Below, piece after piece: positions 52,975-63,279 of a DNA stretch of 64,000 bases. Made by a program: the position numbers and the translations under genes. Source of the stretch: Thalassomonas viridans (GTDB taxonomy: Bacteria > Pseudomonadota > Gammaproteobacteria > Enterobacterales > Alteromonadaceae); assembly GCF_000948985.2 (NCBI RefSeq), contig NZ_CP059733.1, positions 1,178,001 to 1,242,000 on the forward strand. The letters run 5' to 3'. The notes beneath the pieces were generated by a model that had not been told where the DNA came from, did not search any database, and saw only the letters and a list, made by a program, of their open reading frames with translations. The number at the start of each line of letters is the position of its first letter. Positions within the stretch are counted from its first letter, which is position 1.

Positions 52975-54213
52975 TTATTTCTTTTTGTTGCGTTTGGCCT
53001 GCTTCTTGGCCTTGGCCTTTTTCTGGGCCGCGGTTTTTTTCACTTTAGGTTTTTTCAGGCCGACCCTGGCTTCTTTGTTTTTCGGTCGCAGTTCTTCAAT
53101 CACGCGCCGTTGCAGGCGTTCCTCCATATAACGCTCGATTTTGCCGATCACCGCCATATCATGGGCTTCCACCAGGGAAATCGCGGTGCCTTTATTGCCG
53201 GCGCGCCCGGTGCGGCCGATCCTGTGCAGGTAGATATCGGCTTTGCGCGGCATATCAAAGTTGATAACGTGGCTGATATCATCGATATCCAGGCCGCGGG
53301 CGGCGACGTCTGTGGCCACCAGGATGTTTACTTTTTCCTGTTTTAACCTGTCCACCGAGCTGTTGCGTTTATCCTGCGGCATTTTGCCTTCAAGCCAGGC
53401 ACAGGGCAGCTCTTCGCCGTACAGTTTGCCGGAGAGGTATTGCACGGTTTCCCGTTTATTGGCAAAGACCACGGCTTTTTTTACTTCTTCCTGCCTGAGG
53501 ATGTGGGTCAGCAGTTTAAACTTATGCTCGGTATTATCCGCCAGGTGCAGCCACTGGTGGATTTTGGCTTTTTCCTTGCGCGAAGGCTCGGACTCCAGGT
53601 AAACCGGATCTGTGAGTACTTCCTGGGCAAAGCGGATCACCGGCGAGCCTTCCAGCGTCGCCGAGAACAGCATGGTTTGTTTGCGCCAGCGGGCTTCTGC
53701 CACTATGCGGTTGATGGTCTCGGCAAAGCCCATATCCAGCATGCGGTCGGCTTCATCCAATACCAGGATTTCTATTTCCCTGGCGTCAAACTGTTCGTTT
53801 TCGATATATTCCAGCAAACGCCCCGGGGTGGCGATCAGGATATCCGTGGTGGAGGTTAAAATTTCTTTATGGCTGCCGTAGTTGACGCCACCTGTGATCA
53901 CCCCGGATTTTATCCTGGTTAAGTCCGTCAGCTTTTCTGTCTGCTCATGGGTTTGCAGGGCAAGTTCCCGGGTCGGGGAGAGGATCAGTACCCGGGGAAA
54001 ACCCGGTTTGCTTCTCGGATAGTCAAGCAGGTGCTGGGCTGCCGGCAGGATAAAAGCTGCGGTTTTGCCCGTACCTGTGGGAGCCGATGCTAGGACATCT
54101 TTTCCTGCCATGGCTTCAGGTAATACTAACTGCTGGATGGAAGTGGGCTTTTTAAAACCGGCGTTTGCGACACCGCCCAGTAATTCATTGTCTAAATCAA
54201 ACTGCTCGAACAT
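52975..54213 (-). CDS. srmB: ATP-dependent RNA helicase SrmB
   Basis: A 412-residue DEAD-box helicase. Motif Q region TSIQQLVLPEA, Walker A ASAPTGTGKTAA, PTRELALQ, ATPGRLLEY, DEAD in VLDEADRMLDMGF, SAT in LFSATLEG, and HRIGRTGRAG are all present. A basic C-terminal tail (KKPKVKKTAAQKKAK) fits SrmB, which helps early 50S ribosome assembly. The DRMLDMGF form and length favour SrmB over RhlE or DbpA. Acts in the cytoplasm. Confidence 0.9.
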   Translation of the reverse strand: MFEQFDLDNELLGGVANAGFKKPTSIQQLVLPEAMAGKDVLASAPTGTGKTAAFILPAAQHLLDYPRSKPGFPRVLILSPTRELALQTHEQTEKLTDLTRIKSGVITGGVNYGSHKEILTSTTDILIATPGRLLEYIENEQFDAREIEILVLDEADRMLDMGFAETINRIVAEARWRKQTMLFSATLEGSPVIRFAQEVLTDPVYLESEPSRKEKAKIHQWLHLADNTEHKFKLLTHILRQEEVKKAVVFANKRETVQYLSGKLYGEELPCAWLEGKMPQDKRNSSVDRLKQEKVNILVATDVAARGLDIDDISHVINFDMPRKADIYLHRIGRTGRAGNKGTAISLVEAHDMAVIGKIERYMEERLQRRVIEELRPKNKEARVGLKKPKVKKTAAQKKAKAKKQAKRNKKK

Positions 54214-54316
54214 GCTTGTCTATATGTCTTGGAAATCAGGATGTGCAGATTATAGTGGCAAAGTGCTTTTTTTCCTAAGCTTCTTATGAAATTTCACTCA
54301 AATCGCTATTTTTTGC

Positions 54317-54832
54317 TTATAAGTCTGCGAACTCTTCCAGTATTTGCTGGCACCAGCTGGCAATGCGTTCATCGGTGAGCTTGTACTGGTTTTCGTCATC
54401 GATGGACAAGCCGACAAAATGGCTGTTATCTTGGGTAAGGGCTTTTGAAGCGGCAAATTCATAACCCTGGTTCGGCCAGTAACCGATAATGGTTGCTCCC
54501 GAGGGCACAATAATGTCGTGCAACATGCCCAGGGCGTCCTGGAACCACTCGCTGTAGCCGATCTGATCCCCCATGCCGTATAAGGCGATCACTTTATCGC
54601 TAAGAGCCAGGCCGGCGGCTTCTTCCCAGTGGGATTCCCAGTCTTCCTGTAATTCGCCGTAATCCCAGGTGGAGATGCCGAAAATAAGAAAGTCATAATC
54701 CAGGCACCGGGATAAAGGCACGTCTTTAATATTGTGCAGTTCAACCAGGGACTCGCCGATAACGGATTGTATCTTTTCTGCCGCCATTTCCGTATAGCAG
54801 GTGGTGGAACCATAAAACAAGCCAATTTTCAT
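54317..54832 (-). CDS. fldB: Flavodoxin FldB
   Basis: A 171-residue long-chain flavodoxin. The phosphate loop GSTTCYTEMAAEKI replaces the classic T/S-x-T-G-x-T, as in FldB; then FLIFGISTWDYGELQEDWESHW and VIALYGMGDQIGYSEWFQDA follow, and the end is LTDERIASWCQQI. It carries electrons at low potential, with a role in stress. It diverges from the IS inserted 88 bp upstream. Confidence 0.9.
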   Translation of the reverse strand: MKIGLFYGSTTCYTEMAAEKIQSVIGESLVELHNIKDVPLSRCLDYDFLIFGISTWDYGELQEDWESHWEEAAGLALSDKVIALYGMGDQIGYSEWFQDALGMLHDIIVPSGATIIGYWPNQGYEFAASKALTQDNSHFVGLSIDDENQYKLTDERIASWCQQILEEFADL

Positions 54833-54920
54833 TACTTCTTACTCAACCGGTATTCAGGGGAAATTGCTGCGCGAGTTTACCAGAAAGGCAGGCGTCTTTG
54901 CCAGTTTAGGCGTATATTGA

Positions 54921-56190
54921 CAGGGCGAACGGGTCTAATTTAATCAATTAGCTTGTTTTGAAGTATTTATTCCGTGATCATTTGACTGATCATTATGATC
55001 GTGGTTTATAGTAGCCTTTGCTTGAATAAAGACAATGACAGAGACGACTATCAGCCAAGTATTTAGTGATCTAACCGACCCTCGTGTAACTCGAACTCAG
55101 CGCCACCCCCTGGTTAATATATTAACCATTTCAATATGCGCCATTATCTGTGGGTGCGATGATTTCTGCGCAATTGAAGAATATGGCAAATCTAAGCAAG
55201 ATTGGTTTAGTGAATTTTTAGATTTATCTCATGGCATTCCAAGCCATGATACCTTCGGTGATGTATTAAACCGATTAAATCCCAAAGAATTTGGTGAGGC
55301 ATTCATCCGTTGGGTTAGCCAGTTAGGTCACTTAAATGATGATATTGTCGCCATTGACGGTAAAGTGATGCGCAGTACGCTTGATAAAGCTTCTGGTAAC
55401 CCTGCAATACATATAGTCAGTGCTTGGTCTGTAAAGAATAATCTCTGTTTTGGTCAGGTTAAAGTTGCAGATAAGTCTAATGAAATTACAGCCATCCCAA
55501 TCTTGTTAAAGCTATTAGATATTAAAGGGGCAACCATCACAACAGATGCCATGGGTTGCCAGTATAAAATTGGTGACCAAATAGTTGATAAAGAGGCGAA
55601 TTATTTATTGGCACTTAAGGGGAACCAAGGGGAATTTCATGATGACGTGAAGTTTTTCTTAGAAACTCAGTTAGCTAAGCACTTCAGCACAGTAGAACAT
55701 AGCGTTCATAAAACAGTGGATGGTGAGCACGGTCGTGTTGAACAGCGGGATATTTGGTTAACAACAGATGTGGACTGGCTTATAGAGCGCCATCCTAAAT
55801 GGAATACCGTCAAAGCGATAGCTGTGGTGGATTCAACGAGGGAAAGTGGTGGCAAGGTATCGAGAGAGAAACGCTATTACATAACGAGCCATGCAGATAA
55901 AAGTGCCGAATTTTTGGCAATGGCGATACGTAGTCATTGGCACGTTGAGAATAAGCTGCATTGGCAATTGGATGTTAGCTTTAACGAAGACCAAAATCGG
56001 CTTCGTAGCGGACATGCTGCTGAAAATATAGCATTGATGAATAAAGTAGCGCTTAACCTACTTAAAAATGAGCTCAGTGCCAAAGTTGGCGTAAAAAATA
56101 AGCGTCTAAAGGCCGGTTGGGATAATAATTATATGATGAAAGTATTAACCGTTGGATTTAAAGCTGTATGATTTAGACCCGTTTGCCCTG
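54921..56190 (+). mobile_element. ISAs1-family insertion sequence, copy 2, 1270 bp
   Basis: It has the same ends (CAGGGCGAACGGGTCTAA left; CAGGGCAAACGGGTCTAA right, complement) and the same length as copy 1, opposite orientation. Its own 10-bp target duplication is CGTATATTGA, at 54911-54920 and 56191-56200. It landed between the divergent fldB and dsbC-like genes. The target duplications show an independent transposition. Confidence 0.93.
55035..56171 (+). CDS. ISAs1-family transposase, copy 2
   Basis: A 378-residue protein identical to the transposase of copy 1. It carries the same blocks (IVAIDGKVMRST, ITTDAMGCQ, HVENKLHWQLDVSF). It reads toward the dsbC-like gene 145 bp downstream, so outward transcription could affect that gene. 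Complete identity with copy 1 means the two insertions are young or homogenised. Confidence 0.95.
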   Translation: MTETTISQVFSDLTDPRVTRTQRHPLVNILTISICAIICGCDDFCAIEEYGKSKQDWFSEFLDLSHGIPSHDTFGDVLNRLNPKEFGEAFIRWVSQLGHLNDDIVAIDGKVMRSTLDKASGNPAIHIVSAWSVKNNLCFGQVKVADKSNEITAIPILLKLLDIKGATITTDAMGCQYKIGDQIVDKEANYLLALKGNQGEFHDDVKFFLETQLAKHFSTVEHSVHKTVDGEHGRVEQRDIWLTTDVDWLIERHPKWNTVKAIAVVDSTRESGGKVSREKRYYITSHADKSAEFLAMAIRSHWHVENKLHWQLDVSFNEDQNRLRSGHAAENIALMNKVALNLLKNELSAKVGVKNKRLKAGWDNNYMMKVLTVGFKAV

Positions 56191-56315
56191 CGTATATTGA
56201 GATCAAAGTGCAATATTCCTTGCCTTGTGATTGCATTTAATGGCGCTAAGCTGTAATTTTAAGGCAAGGAGTAAGGTCTTATTCACGGAACCGTTAAATT
56301 TAGGAATACATCTGC

Positions 56316-57110
56316 ATGTTTAAAAAATTAATCTCGGGAGCTACGCTGGCTATTTTTGCTTATTCGGCGTCTGTGGCTGCCGAAAAAAGCCAGGATCTTT
56401 TAACTTCGGCAGTTCAGCCTGCTGCTGTGGCGGCCCAGCCTGCCAGCCTGGATGCAAAAGCCTTAAAAGCAAAATTCACCCAAAAGCTGGGCCTGGAAGT
56501 GGAAACCGTAGCCGCGACCCCGCTTGCCGGCATTGCCGAAGTGGTCACGAACCAGGGGCTGTTTTATGCCAGTTATGACGGCGCCTATTTATTCCAGGGC
56601 AAGCTTTATTCCATTGCCAATGAGCCTAAGGATCTGACTGAAGCAAGCATGGCCAAGGTCAGGGTGGCCGGCATGAATAAGTTTGCCAATGACATGATCG
56701 TTTACCCGGCGAAAAATGAAAAACATGTGGTGACAGTGTTTACCGATATTACCTGCGGCTACTGCCGTAAGCTACACGAGCAGATGGACGAATATAACGA
56801 CATAGGCATTACCGTGCGTTATCTTGCCTACCCGCGTGCCGGTATCGTCGACAGAAACGGTAACCCGACCCGGGGCTTCCAGGATTTACGCTCGGTATGG
56901 TGCAGCGAAGATCCCAATACCGCTATGAACAAAGCCAAAGCCGGCTCCGGGGTTACCCACCGTATTTGCGACAAACCGATCGAAGAAGAATTCGATTTTG
57001 GCCGCCGTGTCGGGGTAAACGGCACGCCGGCCATTATGCTGGCCGACGGCACTATGTTGCCCGGCTACCGCCAGCCAAAAGATCTGCTGCAGGTGCTTGA
57101 AAGCCTGTAA
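56316..57110 (+). CDS. dsbC: Thiol:disulfide interchange protein DsbC
   Basis: A 264-residue periplasmic disulfide isomerase: signal peptide (KKLISGATLAIFAYSASVAA), an N-terminal dimerisation domain (about 50-110; GLFYASYDGAYLFQGKLYSI) and a thioredoxin domain with the active site FTDITCGYCRKLHEQM. GVNGTPAIMLADGTMLPGY is the cis-Pro region. It reshuffles wrong disulfides and is kept reduced by DsbD. AGGAATACATCTGC precedes the ATG. dsbC followed by recJ is a common gammaproteobacterial order. Confidence 0.95.
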   Translation: MFKKLISGATLAIFAYSASVAAEKSQDLLTSAVQPAAVAAQPASLDAKALKAKFTQKLGLEVETVAATPLAGIAEVVTNQGLFYASYDGAYLFQGKLYSIANEPKDLTEASMAKVRVAGMNKFANDMIVYPAKNEKHVVTVFTDITCGYCRKLHEQMDEYNDIGITVRYLAYPRAGIVDRNGNPTRGFQDLRSVWCSEDPNTAMNKAKAGSGVTHRICDKPIEEEFDFGRRVGVNGTPAIMLADGTMLPGYRQPKDLLQVLESL

Positions 57111-57183
57111 CTGAGCTTTTACTGCGGCAGTAGTCGCCGGGTGGATGGGTTATGCCTGTGAACCTGGCCGTTTGCGTTATCAG

Positions 57184-57218
57184 GAAGCGTTAATACCTTG
57201 TTATTAACGCTTTCTTTT
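57184..57218 (+). terminator. Intrinsic terminator after dsbC
   Basis: GAAGCGTTAATA pairs with TATTAACGCTTT around CCTTGT, followed by a T-rich run (CTTTT). It lies between dsbC and recJ. Confidence 0.75.
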
Positions 57219-57258
57219 GCCCTTCAGTTTTTTCTCTTGTCATTGCCAAGGATTTTCC

Positions 57259-59022
57259 ATGCTTAAACAGATCATCCGTCGTCCCCAAGTTGCGGATGAA
57301 CACTTATCCTGTGATTTACACCCCCTTATTAAACAGATTTATGCCCGCCGCGGTGTCGCCGGCACCGAGGAGCTAGATTTAACCACGGCCCGGCTGGCGC
57401 CGGTGCAGTCGTTAAAAGGCCTGGACGATGCCTGCCGCATCTTGCATTTGGCTATGGCACAGGGGCAGAGAATTATTGTCATCGGGGATTTCGATGCCGA
57501 TGGCGCCACCAGTACCGCCCTGATGATGGAGGCGTTAAGCCTGCTGGGCAGCAGCAACCATAGTTTCCTGGTGCCTAACCGGTTCGAATATGGCTACGGC
57601 CTGTCGCCGGAGATCGTCGATTTGGCGGCGCAGCAGGGGGCGCAGCTATTGGTGACGGTAGACAACGGCATCAGCTGCCTGGCGGGAGTCAGGCGCGCCA
57701 AAGAGCAGGGGATTTCTGTGGTAGTGACAGATCACCATTTGCCCGGCAGCCAGCTGCCGGATGCCGATGCCATAGTGAACCCGAACCAGCCGGGCTGTAC
57801 TTTTCCCAGCAAGGCGTTAGCCGGGGTCGGGGTGGCCTTTTACCTGATGTTGGCCCTGCGAAAATATTTGCGGGAGCAGCACTGGTTCACCGAAAGGGGC
57901 CTGGCCGAGCCTAATATTGCCCAGCTGCTGGATTTGGTGGCTCTGGGCACGGTCGCCGATGTGGTGACCTTAGACAACAACAACCGTATTCTGGTGTCCC
58001 AGGGATTAAAGCGTATCCGGGCGGGATTGACGCGCCCGGGGATCCAGGCGTTAATCGAGGTTGCCAACAGGAACCAGCAGGCCCTGGTGGCCAGTGATTT
58101 CGGTTTTGCCCTGGGGCCTAGGATCAATGCCGCCGGCCGCCTCGACGATATGTCGTTTGGTATTAACTGCTTATTGTCAAAAGATCTGATGTCGGCCCGG
58201 GCCGCCGCCCTTGAACTGGATGAGTTAAACAAAGCCAGGCGGGAAATTGAACAGGGGATGCAGGCGGAAGCGGAAAGAGTCCTTAAGCAGCTGAAATTTA
58301 ACGAAGATAACCTGCCTTTTGGTATTGCCCTGTTCCGGGAGGACTGGCACCAGGGGGTGATAGGTATAGTGTGCGGGCGGTTAAAAGAGAAATATCACAG
58401 GCCCAGTATTGTCTTTGCCGCCGCCTCGGACGATGGCCTGGATAAGAACCAGGGGGAAATTAAGGGATCGGCGCGTTCGATTCCCGGTTTGCATATCCGG
58501 GATTTGCTTGAGCATATCGACAGCCAAAACCCCGGGCTGATCCTGAAGTTCGGCGGCCATGCCATGGCCGCCGGATTATCCATTAAAGCCGCCGACTTTG
58601 AGCGCTTTCGGCAACTATTCGACCGTTTTGTCGGCGACTGGCTCAACGAAGAGGACTTTCAGGGCAAGTTGCTTTCCGATGGGGCTTTGCCAGTTGCCGA
58701 TATGACCCTGGCCTTTGCCGAAACCATCAGGGAAGCCGGGCCCTGGGGGCAGAATTTTGTCGAGCCTGTGTTTGACGATGAATTCACCCTGATACAGCAA
58801 CGCCTGGTGGGGGAAAAGCATTTAAAAATGGTGGTGCAAAAAGACGGCGAAGTCTTTGACGCCATTGCCTTTAATATTGATATCAAGGCCTGGCCCAATA
58901 TTCACGCCAAACAGGTACATCTGGCCTACCGCCTGGACATTAACGAATTCAGGGGCAAGCAAAGTTTGCAGCTGATGGTGGAACAGCTGAGCCTGGCGCA
59001 ACCGGCTGCAGAAGCGCTGTAA
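57259..59022 (+). CDS. recJ: Single-strand-specific 5'-3' exonuclease RecJ
   Basis: A 587-residue DHH-family nuclease working in recombination and repair (RecFOR pathway, mismatch repair). DHH-type motifs: VIGDFDADGATSTALM, LVTVDNGIS, VVVTDHHLPG, ALGTVADVV, and in the DHHA1 part FGGHAMAAGLS. ATG at 57259 follows AAGGATTTTCC and fits the E. coli N-terminus; an upstream start at 57217 is not supported. It precedes prfB-lysS as in many relatives. Confidence 0.95.
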   Translation: MLKQIIRRPQVADEHLSCDLHPLIKQIYARRGVAGTEELDLTTARLAPVQSLKGLDDACRILHLAMAQGQRIIVIGDFDADGATSTALMMEALSLLGSSNHSFLVPNRFEYGYGLSPEIVDLAAQQGAQLLVTVDNGISCLAGVRRAKEQGISVVVTDHHLPGSQLPDADAIVNPNQPGCTFPSKALAGVGVAFYLMLALRKYLREQHWFTERGLAEPNIAQLLDLVALGTVADVVTLDNNNRILVSQGLKRIRAGLTRPGIQALIEVANRNQQALVASDFGFALGPRINAAGRLDDMSFGINCLLSKDLMSARAAALELDELNKARREIEQGMQAEAERVLKQLKFNEDNLPFGIALFREDWHQGVIGIVCGRLKEKYHRPSIVFAAASDDGLDKNQGEIKGSARSIPGLHIRDLLEHIDSQNPGLILKFGGHAMAAGLSIKAADFERFRQLFDRFVGDWLNEEDFQGKLLSDGALPVADMTLAFAETIREAGPWGQNFVEPVFDDEFTLIQQRLVGEKHLKMVVQKDGEVFDAIAFNIDIKAWPNIHAKQVHLAYRLDINEFRGKQSLQLMVEQLSLAQPAAEAL

Positions 59023-59156
59023 CTTTCCCCGGGAGAAAACCCGGATAATATTGCGCTAAGGCCGGTGAATCCATCGTTTATTTACCGGCCTTAATAGGTT
59101 ACAATGCGCGACTATTTTTTATTCTCATGGCAGCGGCCCTAAGCGCGTTAAATAGC

Positions 59157-60255
59157 ATGTTTGAAGTTAATCCGATACAAAATAAATTAAAAGAAATCCG
59201 CGAACGCACAGATACCCTCAGGGGGTATCTTTGACTACGATCTCAAAGCAGAGCGTTTAGTTGAAGTTTGCCGTGAGCTGGAGTTACCCGACGTCTGGAA
59301 CGAACCGGAGCGGGCGCAAGCCCTGGGGAAAGAAAGGGCTTCCCTTGAAGTTATTGTTAAGACCATAGACGAGCTGGACTCCGGCTGTGAAGATATCGAA
59401 GGCCTGATTGAACTGGCCGTCGATGAAGAAGACGAAGAAACCTTCCAGGACGCACAGGCGGAAGCCGACGGCCTGGATGAAAAACTGCAAAAACTGGAAT
59501 TTCGCCGCATGTTCAGCGGTGAAAACGATCCGGCAGACTGTTACCTGGATATCCAGTCCGGCTCCGGCGGTACCGAAGCCCAGGATTGGGCCAGTATGCT
59601 GATGCGCATGTACCTGCGCTGGGGTGAGGCCCATGGCTTTAAAACCGAACTGATTGAAGTCACCGACGGTGATGTGGCAGGTATTAAGGGCTGTACCATC
59701 AAGTACAGCGGTGAATATGCCTACGGCTGGCTGCGTACCGAAACCGGGGTGCACCGTCTGGTGCGCAAATCGCCGTTTGATTCCAATTCGCGCCGCCATA
59801 CCTCGTTTGCTTCGGCGTTTATTTACCCTGAAGTGGATGACAATATCGAAATCGATATCAATCCGGCTGACTTGCGGGTAGATACCTACCGGGCTTCCGG
59901 CGCCGGCGGCCAGCACGTTAATAAAACCGACTCGGCCATCCGTATTACCCATATCCCCACCGGGGCGGTGGTGCAGTGCCAGAATGACCGTTCGCAGCAT
60001 AAAAACCGCGCCACGGCGATGAAGTTGTTAAAAGCGAAATTGTACGAGCTGGAAATCCAGAAGCAAAACGAAGGCAAGCAGGAGCTTGAAGACGGTAAGT
60101 CGGATATCGGCTGGGGCAGCCAGATCCGCTCTTATGTGCTGGATGACAGCCGTATAAAAGATTTACGGACCGGCGTTGAAAACCGCAATACCCAGGCGGT
60201 GCTTGACGGCGATTTAGACAGATTTATTGAAGCCAGCCTCAAGTCTGGCCTTTAG
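59157..60255 (+). CDS. prfB: Peptide chain release factor 2, programmed +1 frameshift
   Basis: RF2 terminates translation at UGA and UAA. The first 25 codons (59157-59231, [16 protein letters not shown]...) end at an in-frame TGA at 59232-59234; the ribosome must shift +1 (slip at CTT, T skipped) to read GAC TAC GAT on to 60255. The classic signal is intact: AGGGGG as internal Shine-Dalgarno, then TATCTTTGAC. The joined protein is 365 residues, the usual length. The RF2 tripeptide SPF is in [11 protein letters not shown] and the catalytic GGQ in [11 protein letters not shown]. Low RF2 increases the frameshift, so the gene regulates itself. Confidence 0.97.
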
Positions 60256-60317
60256 TGATAAACCAGGGTAACCGGGGCGCAGGTCCGGGTTGCATATTTT
60301 AAGTAATGAGAAATAAC

Positions 60318-61865
60318 ATGACTGAGCAAGTAAAAGCACCGCAAGACGAGAATAAATTGATTGCCGAGCGTCGCGGCAAGTTAGCGCAAATTCGTGAGAA
60401 CTGTCCGGCCAACGGCCACCCGAACCAGTTTGAACGAAAACACTATGCCAATGATTTGCAGTCTGCCCACGGTGAAAAGGATAAGGAAACCCTGGAAGCA
60501 GAAACAGAGGTTTACAGCATTGCCGGTCGTGTTATGGCGAAACGCGGGCCTTTCTTAGTGCTTCAGGATATGACAGGACGTATCCAGGCTTATGCCGACA
60601 AAAATGTGCAAAAAGATATCAAAGCCCGCTGGGGCGTGCTGGATGTCGGCGATATTGTCGGCGTTAGCGGTACCCTGCACAAATCCGGGAAAGGGGATCT
60701 TTATGTCAATATGGACCAGTACCAGTTATTGACCAAGTCTTTGCGTCCTCTGCCGGAAAAATATCACGGTTTATCGGATCAGGAAACCAAGTACCGCCAG
60801 CGTTATGTGGACCTGATGATCAATGAAGAGACCCGCAATACCTTTAAGGTGCGCTCTAAAGTGGTTGAGGGGATCCGCAACTTCCTGGCCCAGCGCGATT
60901 ATATGGAAGTGGAAACCCCTATGCTGCAGGTGATCCCGGGAGGGGCAACCGCCAAGCCGTTTATGACTTACCATAACTCGTTGGATATCGACATGTACCT
61001 GCGTATAGCGCCTGAGCTTTACCTGAAGCGCCTGGTGGTGGGCGGTTTTGAGCGGGTGTTTGAGATCAACCGTAACTTCCGTAACGAAGGTCTGTCCACC
61101 CGCCATAACCCTGAATTCACCATGATAGAGTTCTATCAGGCGTATGCCGACTATGAAGACATGATGAACCTGACGGAAGAGATGCTGCGCACCGTGGCCC
61201 AGGATGTCTTAGGCACGACTATGATACGCAACACCGAAAAAGATGAAAACGGTGAAGTGATCAGCGAAGTTTTTTATGATTTCGGCCAGCCGTTTGAGCG
61301 TCTGTCTATGGTGGATGCCATCTTAAAACATGCGCCTGAGCTGGATGAAAGCATTTTGCGCAACCCGGAAGAAAACCTTGAAGCCTTGAAGTTGATGGCG
61401 CTTAAGGTTGGCGTAAAACTATCCGACGCTTCCCTGGTATGGGGACCGGGTAAATATATCTGTGAAATCTTTGAAGAAGTGGCGGAGCATAAGCTGATCC
61501 AGCCGACCTTTATCACTGAGTACCCGTGGGAAGTCTCGCCGCTGGCGCGCCGTAATGACGAAAATCCGTTTATTACCGACCGCTTTGAATTCTTTGTCGG
61601 CGGCCGCGAACTGGCCAACGGTTTCTCGGAGTTAAATGACGCCGAAGACCAGGCGGCGCGTTTCCGCAAGCAGGTGGAAGAGAAAGATGCCGGTGACGAC
61701 GAAGCCATGCACTTCGATGACGACTATATCCGTGCGCTGGAATTCGGTATGCCGCCTACGGCGGGTGAAGGCATAGGGATTGACCGTCTGGTGATGCTGT
61801 TTACCGATTCGCCAACCATTAAAGATGTGATCTTATTCCCGCATATGCGTCCGCAGGCGGATTAA
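60318..61865 (+). CDS. lysS: Lysyl-tRNA synthetase, class II
   Basis: A 515-residue class IIb synthetase that charges tRNA(Lys). The N-terminal OB-fold (about 55-145: [16 protein letters not shown]) precedes the catalytic core: motif 2 [20 protein letters not shown] and motif 3 [24 protein letters not shown] at 60318 matches the usual N-terminus; ATG at 60306 adds four residues and cannot be excluded. It lies 62 bp downstream of prfB and ends at a strong terminator, an order conserved with E. coli prfB-lysS. Confidence 0.97.
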   Translation: MTEQVKAPQDENKLIAERRGKLAQIRENCPANGHPNQFERKHYANDLQSAHGEKDKETLEAETEVYSIAGRVMAKRGPFLVLQDMTGRIQAYADKNVQKDIKARWGVLDVGDIVGVSGTLHKSGKGDLYVNMDQYQLLTKSLRPLPEKYHGLSDQETKYRQRYVDLMINEETRNTFKVRSKVVEGIRNFLAQRDYMEVETPMLQVIPGGATAKPFMTYHNSLDIDMYLRIAPELYLKRLVVGGFERVFEINRNFRNEGLSTRHNPEFTMIEFYQAYADYEDMMNLTEEMLRTVAQDVLGTTMIRNTEKDENGEVISEVFYDFGQPFERLSMVDAILKHAPELDESILRNPEENLEALKLMALKVGVKLSDASLVWGPGKYICEIFEEVAEHKLIQPTFITEYPWEVSPLARRNDENPFITDRFEFFVGGRELANGFSELNDAEDQAARFRKQVEEKDAGDDEAMHFDDDYIRALEFGMPPTAGEGIGIDRLVMLFTDSPTIKDVILFPHMRPQAD

Positions 61866-61883
61866 TTTTCTGCCCGGCAGCGT

Positions 61884-61914
61884 AAAAACCAGCAGTCGAC
61901 CTGCTGGTTTTTTT
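61884..61914 (+). terminator. Terminator of the prfB-lysS unit
   Basis: CCAGCAG pairs with CTGCTGG around TCGAC, preceded by five A and followed by a T-run. It lies 19 bp after the lysS stop. Confidence 0.9.
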
Positions 61915-62018
61915 ATGCCTGCGGGTTATGGAGAAACAGCAGCCGGAATGTTGTGAAGCACAGGAAGGCTTTGCTGCATATCGGCAGGAGATAGCCGGCT
62001 TTAAGGCGTAACAGCCAC

Positions 62019-63023
62019 TCAGGATGCGTTAATGCAGCAGTTTTTGCCGGCATTTTTGGCCTTGTATAAGGCCTGGTCCGCCCGTTGGAAAAAGGATGGC
62101 CAGTTGTTGTCATTTGCCAGCTCGGCTATGCCGACAGAGACTGTGATGGTGGGCAGGAAAGTATTTGACTTACGCTGGATCAGCTTGAGATCGGCAACCG
62201 ACAGGCGGATTTGCTCTGCCAGCTCCCTCGCCTGCGAGATGGACCTGTGGGGGGTGACCACCAGGAACTCTTCCCCGCCGTAGCGGGCGGCGAGATCACT
62301 TTCCGATACCGAAGATTTGATGATTTTAGCCACTTTCTGGATCACCTTATCGCCGACCTGATGCCCGAAGGTATCATTGATCTTTTTGAAATCATCAATG
62401 TCTATCACCAGGGAGGAATGACGGTCGTTAATATCCAGTGCCTGGAGCTTGTCATCGCAGCCCCTGCGGTTTAATAAGCCGGTTAAGGCGTCATGTACGG
62501 CTTCCTCCCTGGATTCTTCCAGCTTGCTTTTTAATGAGGTGACTTCTTCACTGGTTTTCGCCAGTTCCTCGGATAACTGCTGGTGCTGCTTTTGGGCATG
62601 GCTGATGGTGCCGATAAGGAAGTTAACGATATTTTTTAGCGGCTTGTGCAGCATTTCATCGCTGAGGGCGTGATCCGCTTTTGCCAGGTTGGCCAGGATA
62701 ACCTCTTCACTTTGTGCCTGGTCATCGATTTTATCCAGGGTCTGGCTCAGGGTTTTTTCAAAGGGCAGCAACAGGTTATTTTCTATGTCATCGCTGTTGG
62801 ATAAAAATTTGACAAACAAATCGTCCAGCAGCACGCCGTCCAGGGCATTTTTTTGCGTCAGCTGGAAATCTATCTCGGCGGTTAACTCGCTGTTTCGCTG
62901 GCTCAGGTAATGATAAATCACCGAATAATTAACCGGGCTCGGGGGGATGGTATGTTCAACCAAAAAAGCGAGGGTTTCTTTGCTTAACGCCGATGCCGAC
63001 TGATAGTTGTCATAATTATGCAT
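62019..63023 (-). CDS. Diguanylate cyclase (GGDEF), soluble
   Basis: A 334-residue protein. The N-terminal about 160 residues are helical and form no known sensor; a coiled-coil (QQLSEELAKTSEEVTSLKSKLEESREE) leads to a GGDEF domain at about 175-330 with DALTGLLNRRGCDDKL, VIDIDDFKKINDTFGH and RYGGEEFLV. GGEEF is an active variant, so it should make cyclic-di-GMP. No inhibitory RxxD motif is evident at the usual place. ATG at 63023 follows AAGGAATACC. No membrane segment, so cytoplasmic. Confidence 0.9.
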   Translation of the reverse strand: MHNYDNYQSASALSKETLAFLVEHTIPPSPVNYSVIYHYLSQRNSELTAEIDFQLTQKNALDGVLLDDLFVKFLSNSDDIENNLLLPFEKTLSQTLDKIDDQAQSEEVILANLAKADHALSDEMLHKPLKNIVNFLIGTISHAQKQHQQLSEELAKTSEEVTSLKSKLEESREEAVHDALTGLLNRRGCDDKLQALDINDRHSSLVIDIDDFKKINDTFGHQVGDKVIQKVAKIIKSSVSESDLAARYGGEEFLVVTPHRSISQARELAEQIRLSVADLKLIQRKSNTFLPTITVSVGIAELANDNNWPSFFQRADQALYKAKNAGKNCCINAS

Positions 63024-63279
63024 GGTATTCCTTTGAGCGCCTCTGTGGTTAATCCATGTTGTGATTGCTAAGCCCAATTAAGATGGTTTTTAACAACAGG
63101 TAATCAACCAAAGAGCCTAATCTTTTTCTTATTATTTTTTGTTTATTATAGGCCAAATTTTACGCGCGCATATTCTAGCAACAAATCCACATTTGCTTCA
63201 ATTGCCATGTCTATATTACCTGCTATTTTTTAATCTGGATCAAGAACTTCAAGGGCATTTGCCGGAAGCAGGGAAGGCT

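Noticed and set aside
49467..56190. Composite transposon made of the two ISAs1 copies
   Set aside because: Each copy has its own 10-bp target duplication with a different sequence; the genes between (yaaA, srmB, fldB and others) are core genes. Two independent insertions explain it.
59232..59234. Premature stop making prfB a pseudogene
   Set aside because: The stop is part of the conserved programmed +1 frameshift site of RF2.
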